Below are positions 58,101 through 64,000 of a stretch of DNA of 64,000 nt, piece by piece. Below the pieces are notes generated by a model. It saw nothing but the letters and a program-made list of their open reading frames with translations. It did no database searches and was not told where the DNA came from. The translations under genes were made by a program, and so were the position numbers. The stretch covers positions 707,461 to 771,460 of the forward strand of contig OX422194.1 in NCBI GenBank assembly GCA_949130485.1, in the 5' to 3' direction. Numbering within the stretch: the first letter of the stretch is position 1; each line of letters starts with the position of its first letter. The DNA is from Agelas oroides (Eukaryota > Porifera > Demospongiae > Agelasida > Agelasidae).

Positions 58101-61100
58101 CCATAGAAACACAAGGATTTATTTGATTTAGCAGGGTGGAGTACATTTTTACGGGTGTTTGTTCTCATTCTATGTGTACTTTAGGGTATCATACTGTTGT
58201 GTGTACCTGTACAGTATTAAATTCATTCACTCCTTGAAATACGTTTTTTGAAAAAAACACAGAAATATTCCCGCATCTCAATTTGAGCTTCTCTGTCGTA
58301 CATATACATGGCTTCAAATTCCCATGCTTACCCCTGCACACTTTTCATTGGCACACAGGAGGGATCGAATGAGGCCAGCTTAAAACGTGGTTGATATTTT
58401 CAAAGATAATTTGCAAAAAGGGATATTTTCTCAAAAACTTTTATCATTCAAAAGATGCACACCCTATCAACAATTCTTTATCAGCAGTTCCTGAAATATG
58501 TATTTCAGTCACGACTTCACTAAGTTGTTGTGGGTTACATGTATTATTGTGCCTGACTGAATATTTTGTCCGTTGGAACACACCTTTAGCCAAAATGAGA
58601 TCACATGCCTCTTTAGAACAATTGTCAGAAACTTCTGTTTGCTGTGGCACTCAAAGGCCTGGTGCCATAACAACTGTCCATGTTGTGTCACCGTGGCAAC
58701 AAATTAGTCTCCAGTTTTAATTATTCCTATGCAATATGACATCATGAACAGTGTCGTCTCGCTGGTCACACCTAGCTGTTCTGCAAGGAGAAATGGGTTC
58801 AACAGAATCCATAGTGGTACTCGAGTGTGAGGTTAGTCCAGCTAGCTGTCCCTCAACCAAATTTTTGGCTTGTGCTCTGTGGCCCCATTGAAAAATGGGG
58901 CTTGGACACTTTCACTAGGAAAGCATATCGCATATTGTCCACCAATCAGACTGCTCAGAAAATAAATTATACCTGGGCCAGCTTGCAAGTCTATTCTTCT
59001 AGCCTGTTCCCAGGCCCCTGCCCAAGTTTCTAATCATTCCAGAACAGAAAGCTGTCATGCAGTGTTTACATCATCTCTTGTTATTGATCTCTCAGTGTCA
59101 AGGAACAGTTGTTATGGCTACCTACCAAAGCTATGTACTCCATTGTTTGTAAGCTACACACAGTTCTACACCGTTTATAGTTACTTGTTAAATTATGCTA
59201 AATGATTTATGACAATGCACCTAATTATAGTAAAGAGCACACATAATTACAGCGATTGAGTATTAGCTACCCACATAGTGTCCATTATGTAAGCCGATAC
59301 AGCTGTGTAAATGCCCAGGCTGGGGGTGTAGCAGCAAGACTAGTAGTGACTGGCGCTCTAGCCAATATAGCCCATCAAGCTAAACCTTTGTCTTTGTCTA
59401 GTCTTGTCCCAAGACTTTCACACCCCGAACTTTCATTGCTTGTAGTGTGGAAGTCTTGTCTAAGAATCTCTCAGCTTCTGGCAGTGGGTGAGCTAGAACC
59501 AGGCTGAGCGGCTAGTCTCGGAAACATGAGGACGAGGCTACTGAGCGGCCATCTTAATAGTACGGCTATACTCTCTAATTAACCAAAAGTAAAAAATTTT
59601 GAAGCCACTTTGTTAGCCCTTGGCAGCAGGTTTTTCTTCGCTCATTATTTAGACATATATGTAGGGTCTAGGAGCTCATTGGTCAGTTAACAAGGATAGC
59701 TGCCAAGTATTTACACTTGTGGCATATTCACTGCTTGGATATGCTTATATAACCCATGCATGAACAATCAACGAACCACATCTCCCTTATAAAACAGGCC
59801 TAGATGTTATGCAAAGTCAGCCACTGCGCAGGACCAACCAGATTATAAGCTGGTTGGCTGGATTTAACCGGTGTGCACAAAATCAAAAAGCAGGTCAATA
59901 AGCTGCCATGTGTGGTCAAAAAGACTACCCTGCCTGTATGCTTCTGTAAATTGTTCAGCCAGCTTTCTAGCTGTCCAGGAGGTTGTACACCTTTCATGCC
60001 GTTCGGGCAGCTTGTAAACCATTCAAAACTATTCAGCCTTGTTTCTAAATGGGACTGTCTACTTCGCTTTGTATAATCGAAAGTGGGCCAATCATTTTAG
60101 AAACTGGTTTATAAACTGGTCAAGTTTGCAACATATACAGTTCTGTAGTTATGTTTTGCACATTCACAGTCAGTTATTTGTGACCACATAAGGAGCCAAT
60201 TGGGTGTTGAGTGTTTGCTGCGTGACTTGCTGTAGCCACAAAGTGTCTATTGGGTGAGGTTTCCATGGCAAAGGTAGTGATTCCTGCAGCTGTAGGTTGT
60301 TTACCAAACTGGATCCCCTTTGACTAATAATCACTTCCTTTAGTGAGAAACCGAGGAGTGTAAACACTTGTCTTAATCTCCCCCCCCCCTCATGTATTCA
60401 GTTTACAGTGGGATCAATCCACTTGCTTTCAAATATGTATTCCATAGTCTGTGGGGTTTCACAAAAACTGCATTGTTGATGTGAGACCCAACGGAATATT
60501 TGAACAACTGTAACAACGGAATATTTGAACACAACTGTAACAATTAAGGGTGGTGGACGAGATTGTGAAAGTAAAAGCCACTGCACTAGCTCTGAGGTTG
60601 ACAGGAGAGGGAGGGAGGGAGGGAGGGAGGGAGGGAGGGAGGGAGGGAGGGAGGGAGGGAGGGAGGAAGGAAGGAAGGAAGGAAGGAAGGAAGGAAGGAA
60701 GGAAGGAAGGAAGGAAGGAAGGAAGGAAGGAAGGAAGGAAGGAAGGAAGGAAGGAAGGAAGGGAGGGAGGGAGGGAGGGAGGAAGGGTGGTGGACGAGAT
60801 TGTGAAAGTAAAAGCTAAAGTGGAAGGAAGTAGCTGACTAGAAGGCTCGACTATACTGGTGCATGTTGCCAGAGACCCAACAAAAACAGTTCCTACCTTT
60901 TGAAAAATATTTGCTTTTGGGTCAAAACTTCTGGCTTCAGCTAGCTCCCACTTTCCTCTCCTCTTGTCTTACCTTTGTGTGTTGCTTGTACCATGAAACA
61001 GCTGCTCGCACTATTATAGGTCAAACAGCTGCAACGATAAAGACACAAGGTTATTGGTCCACAGTCCAAACAAACCAGAATCTAATAATATAATTCAGCA

Positions 61101-62531
61101 TCAAAATTTGTAATATCGAATTGCTAGAGACTCCTGATCGAAATGAGCACTGGTATTGTATAGGTAATGCTGGGCTACTGCCAGAGTGCAGCGTTGGCAA
61201 CCATAGCGGAGACGGCTCAAGTTGAAGCACGCACGGCACCTTACTTCTTGTTTGTCACAGCAGCTACAGACCGACCTGGCATCAACGGTAGGCTGCTCGC
61301 AGACCATACAAAATGACACGCTGGGTTGAATCGCTTCAGGTAAGGGTCGTGCATAAACGGCACTCATAAACGCTAACGATTCAGCTCATGATTTCAGCAT
61401 GAAGCTTAGTCTATTCATGTGTAGCCATAGTAGCTGCTTGCTCAGGCTCGCCCCCACAATGTTCTACATTTTCTACTTATTGTGTGATACATGTATGTGG
61501 TAGCATAGCAACTGCCAGAGCAGCCATTATATAACTGCACATGTTTCAAAACAATTCAAACAATTAAGGACATTGATAAGTTGTACGTGGGAAAAGGGGA
61601 GAAATAGATTTGGGGGGGTGAGTTGGGATTCAGGGCAGGCCTTTTTTATGTGATAAAGCTGCACTACGGTCCATGTATACCAACTAGTTACTGTACAGTC
61701 CGTCGTGTGTTAGCAAACATGGCAGCTGACCTTTCATTGTTGTGCCAAGAGTTCAACTTACTTGCGTGATATTGTCACAAATATTGCACTCAAAACCATG
61801 CTATATGTTGGTTACACAAATTTAAAAATAGCAACTTAATTAATTTAGCACAATTATTTTGCTATTGTTCAAGCATGTACAATCCTAACATCTTAGAACA
61901 TGAGTCACGCAGTTCCATTAGTGAACAGGCAGCTGTATAAATAGTCATGCACCTATTAAAATAGTCACGTACGTGTGTACCTAGCTGTCTTCCGATATAC
62001 ACATGGTTTCCTTTGGATAAAATTCCATGCATACTGTTATACATGTAGTTAAGACATTGTCCAGCATGTGCAACGCCATGCAATATCCTGGAACAAGGGT
62101 CATGCAGTAATTGTGTTCACAAACATTAATTACAGCAGCTGTACTTTTATTAATTGTTATGGCGTGATTTAACTTGGTGATTTCAACACAAATTGCGTTC
62201 AAAGCCATTACAGTTGTTCAACCACGTGCAATCCTACGCAACATCCTGAGGAAGAAGGGAACACGGGTCATGTAGTTGTAAGCAAACATTATGGCAGCTG
62301 TATTTTTATTATTTGTTGTGGCGCCGAGTTAATTAATTCAGTGGTGCTACTACATTAGAAGTTGTTCAACCACACACAGTCCTAACATCCTGGGGCGGAG
62401 TGGAACATGGGTCATGCGGTTGCTGCAGCAACAGGGGTTACAGCAGCTGTACAAGTTGTCATGGACCTATTAAAATGTTTTCTGATAATTATGCTTTCTC
62501 TCTAATTGACTGATACCATTTTGCACACGTG

Positions 62532-62570
<39 letters not shown>

Positions 62571-63610
62571 ACATACACACACACACAGCCCAACAGCGAT
62601 GCAGTTGTGGGTGCAGCTGATGCCAATGGCTACTTTGTCACTGACAGGTCAGTCAGTCAGAATGTTACCACCATCACACCCAAAATGTAATGCACAGGCC
62701 AGAGGAACCATTGGACATCCAATCTGAGTGCATATTGATCAAAACAGCTCCAAATGGTTTCCATGGTGATGCTGTCTGGTCACATTCCACAGTGCTGGAT
62801 GGTCAGGACCAAGGAAGTTAGGTCGAGCACTGATGTCATCTATAAACCTACTAGAGTGCATAAACTAACGTTAATCCATTCCCATTTTGCTGTTCAGAGT
62901 GTACATGCCTTCCCCAGAGAATTAAGAGAAACCATTAACACTACTAGTTTAAACCACACCCCAGAAAATGCCTAAACAACTAACTCAGCTAAAGAAACTT
63001 ATCAACTTTGCATAGCTCCTCCATTTCATTTGTGCACATTAAGAGGTGTGGCATTTCTCTCCCAACGCCCATACAGGAACATTGTTGCCCGTTCCCAACC
63101 CCCGATTGATGCCAGCCAGGACGTTACCAACGCCATGGCAACACACGAGAATGGAATCACAACTGTGACCTTCACACGTCCTCTCGTCTCCAATCCTGGG
63201 GATCCTGATGATCTCTCTCTCACAGAGTGTCGATTCTTCTTCTATGGTTGGGGTGGGTCAGCTGACACGACCTCTCGGATGATCGGAAGACATGATTCTA
63301 CACCCATCATCTCCTCCGACATGGTCTGCCTTCCATCTCCCGCAGAATGTGAGTCAATCGTGTGTGGGTTGAGTTTAAAGGCTGGAGGAACAGAGCCAAC
63401 ACCCCACGAGCTATGAAAAATTTCTCATATCCCATTCCCATGTTTGCAGACTATATATTGAGATTGTACATTTAGTATCATTCACATACCCTGAATGGGC
63501 ATGAAACATCCCATCACTAATGACGCAGTTTACCATTGAACCCCACCCCCCTCCCCTCACACATACACATGCACACACGCACACACACACACGCACACAC
63601 ACACGCACAC

Positions 63611-63671
<61 letters not shown>

Positions 63672-63868
63672 GTGGCGAAACTCTTCCCACAAGCGGTGGC
63701 GAAACTCTTCCCACAAGCGGTGGCGAAACTCTTCCCACAAGCAGTGGTGAAACTCTTCCCACAAGCGGTGGTGAAACTCTTCCCACAAGCGGTGGCAGAG
63801 CTGTCCATGCCATTTCTTCCTTTGTCTTACTTCTGATGGCCATCTTCTTCATTTTCACATTGGCATAG
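49484..63868 (+). CDS. Secreted/GPI-type His-brace-like + EGF + DOMON protein, copy B (876 aa)
   Basis: Coding exons: 49484-49640, 49899-49981, 50048-50136, 50319-50467, 51828-51929, 52260-52382, 52534-52628, 53548-53617, 53893-53937, 54506-55096, 55199-55408, 56402-56599, 56885-57072, 62589-62647, 63077-63348, 63669-63868; 877 codons with stop. Every splice site of copy A is conserved and no exon is broken, so both genes look functional. Differences are: exon 10 grows from 186 to 591 bp through Gly-Gly-Ser-Glu-Glu repeats; exon 15 gains two codons (VSNPGDPDD for VSDDPDD); exon 16 gains five GGETLPTS octapeptides before the hydrophobic tail. The 5' end of exon 10 also shows a cluster of amino acid changes. 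The N-terminal His24, His74, His79 and all EGF cysteines are unchanged. Intron 4 contains a transposon absent from A. Confidence 0.85.
50821..51800. mobile_element. 980-bp TTAA-flanked non-autonomous DNA transposon, copy B only
   Basis: The terminal inverted repeats are GGTAGGACAACCTTGAATC and its exact reverse complement, with TTAA on each side (50817-50820 and 51801-51804). Copy A has the empty site with a single TTAA (near 34170). The TTAA duplication is the piggyBac hallmark. No transposase is seen; the interior has one 95-codon minus-strand frame of no recognisable family. Confidence 0.9.
51987..52196. repeat. Two TG microsatellites in intron 5, copy B
   Basis: TG runs at about 51997-52048 and 52104-52166, with a GCAAGTGCG interruption to 52196. 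Copy A has only a short GTGTGTGTGCGCGC remnant near 34360. Confidence 0.9.
52841..52943. mobile_element. AGCCTCGTTCCCAGGC hairpin element, copy B intron 7
   Basis: Ortholog of 35011-35113. The outer arms read CGTTCCCAGG/CCTGGGAACG here and CATTCCC/GGGAACA in A. Confidence 0.85.
54593..55080 (+). repeat. Coding GGSEE minisatellite, copy B (long allele)
   Basis: Roughly thirty 15-bp units encoding Gly-Gly-Ser-Glu-Glu, with AGT/AGC serine alternation, and 6-bp GGCAGT insertions giving GGSGGSEE in the 3' part. It is fully in frame and places about 165 acidic, flexible residues inside DOMON 1. Confidence 0.95.
57092..57470. repeat. 26-bp minisatellite at start of intron 13, copy B
   Basis: About fourteen copies of TGATGATGTAATGGTTAGCAACATAT with TCGATG and TAACGG variants. 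The block directly follows the donor of exon 56885-57072. Confidence 0.9.
60601..60785. repeat. GGGA/GGAA microsatellite inside a short duplication, copy B
   Basis: About 16 GGGA units, then about 27 GGAA units, then GGGA again. The tract is flanked on both sides by GGGTGGTGGACGAGATTGTG (60547 and 60785). Copy A has only one such flank (42220) and no tract. Confidence 0.95.
61107..61485. other. Copy B-specific segment with a cysteine-rich minus-strand frame
   Basis: About 370 bp without counterpart in copy A (near 42745). The minus strand carries an 88-codon frame (61101-61367) with CMVCEQ, CSCCDK, CRACF and CQRC, a zinc-finger-like cysteine spacing, and a GT donor-like site after DKQ. It may be part of an older gene or element, or retained sequence deleted from A. 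No family recognised. Confidence 0.4.
62530..62588. repeat. CA microsatellite abutting exon 14, copy B
   Basis: CA run with ACATACAC interruptions, ending at the acceptor of exon 62589-62647. Confidence 0.9.
63562..63668. repeat. CA microsatellite abutting the last exon, copy B
   Basis: CA repeat with CACG interruptions running directly into the CACACAG acceptor of exon 63669-63868. Confidence 0.9.
63671..63792 (+). repeat. Coding GGETLPTS minisatellite, copy B only
   Basis: Five 24-bp units encoding Gly-Gly-Glu-Thr-Leu-Pro-Thr-Ser (one starts Ser-Gly) at the 5' end of the last exon. Copy A goes straight from the splice junction to [10 protein letters not shown]. The Thr/Ser/Pro content suggests an O-glycosylated stalk next to the membrane anchor. 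Confidence 0.95.
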
Positions 63869-64000
63869 ACAACATAAACAATCATGAAGACATCACAATT
63901 TGTACATGCCACCCCAAACACAATCATACCAAATGGTTGCTATAACGTATCAAAATCAATATTTTAGTTTTTTTTTATTTTATGTTTGTTGCCATTGAGT

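Larger units (their letters stand above)
46802..64000. repeat. Tandem segmental duplication, unit B (to window end)
   Basis: Head-to-tail second copy of unit A. The last bases of the window (TTTGTTGCCATTGAGT) match unit A at about 46740-46755, so the unit is nearly but not fully contained. Whether a third unit follows cannot be seen. Confidence 0.92.

Overview
This looks like nuclear DNA of an early-branching animal, most likely a sponge. The evidence is short multi-exon genes with GT/AG introns, animal-only families (an integrin beta subunit, a DAPP1-like SH2-PH adaptor, Bora, SMIM7), dense CA and purine microsatellites, and many short inverted-repeat (MITE-like) elements in introns. The sponge placement is an inference from overall character. 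I assembled gene models by hand from splice signals, reading phase and family resemblance. Every complete model sums to a whole number of codons.

Layout, left half. Positions 1-2458 (minus) hold the 5' eight coding exons of RNA 3'-terminal phosphate cyclase (RTCA), cut by the window edge. SMIM7 (2572-3624, plus) is divergent from it and shares a promoter gap of about 110 bp. A complete 22-exon integrin beta gene follows (4680-15355, minus; 853 aa), with introns packed with simple repeats. Bora, the Aurora A/Plk1 activator, lies on plus at 17234-25260 (12 coding exons, 852 aa). An intronless DAPP1-like gene is on minus at 26979-27884. Between it and the right half are an inverted-repeat element and the 3' end of a LINE retrotransposon (about 29497-30087).

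Layout, right half. About 16 kb is present twice, head to tail: unit A about 30750-46801, unit B about 46802 to the window end. Each unit carries one 16-exon gene with its own TATA box. The predicted secreted or surface protein has a signal peptide, a new N-terminal histidine followed by a His-brace-like (LPMO/X325-like) domain, two EGF modules, two DOMON domains and a C-terminal hydrophobic tail suggesting a GPI anchor. Copy A is 698 aa and copy B 876 aa. Almost all of the length difference comes from in-frame minisatellite growth in two exons of B. The copies also differ by a TTAA-flanked transposon present only in B, a 14-unit 81-bp satellite present only in A, and several other repeat-length changes. 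True recent tandem duplication and tandem mis-assembly of two divergent haplotypes are both possible.

Functional links. The genes do not form an operon-like set. RTCA acts on RNA ends, SMIM7 is a small membrane protein, the integrin and the duplicated DOMON proteins act at the cell surface or in the matrix, Bora acts in mitotic entry, and DAPP1 signals downstream of PI3-kinase and tyrosine kinases. The most unusual content is the copper-site/EGF/DOMON tandem pair, the integrin with altered metal sites, and the repeat and MITE architecture of the introns.
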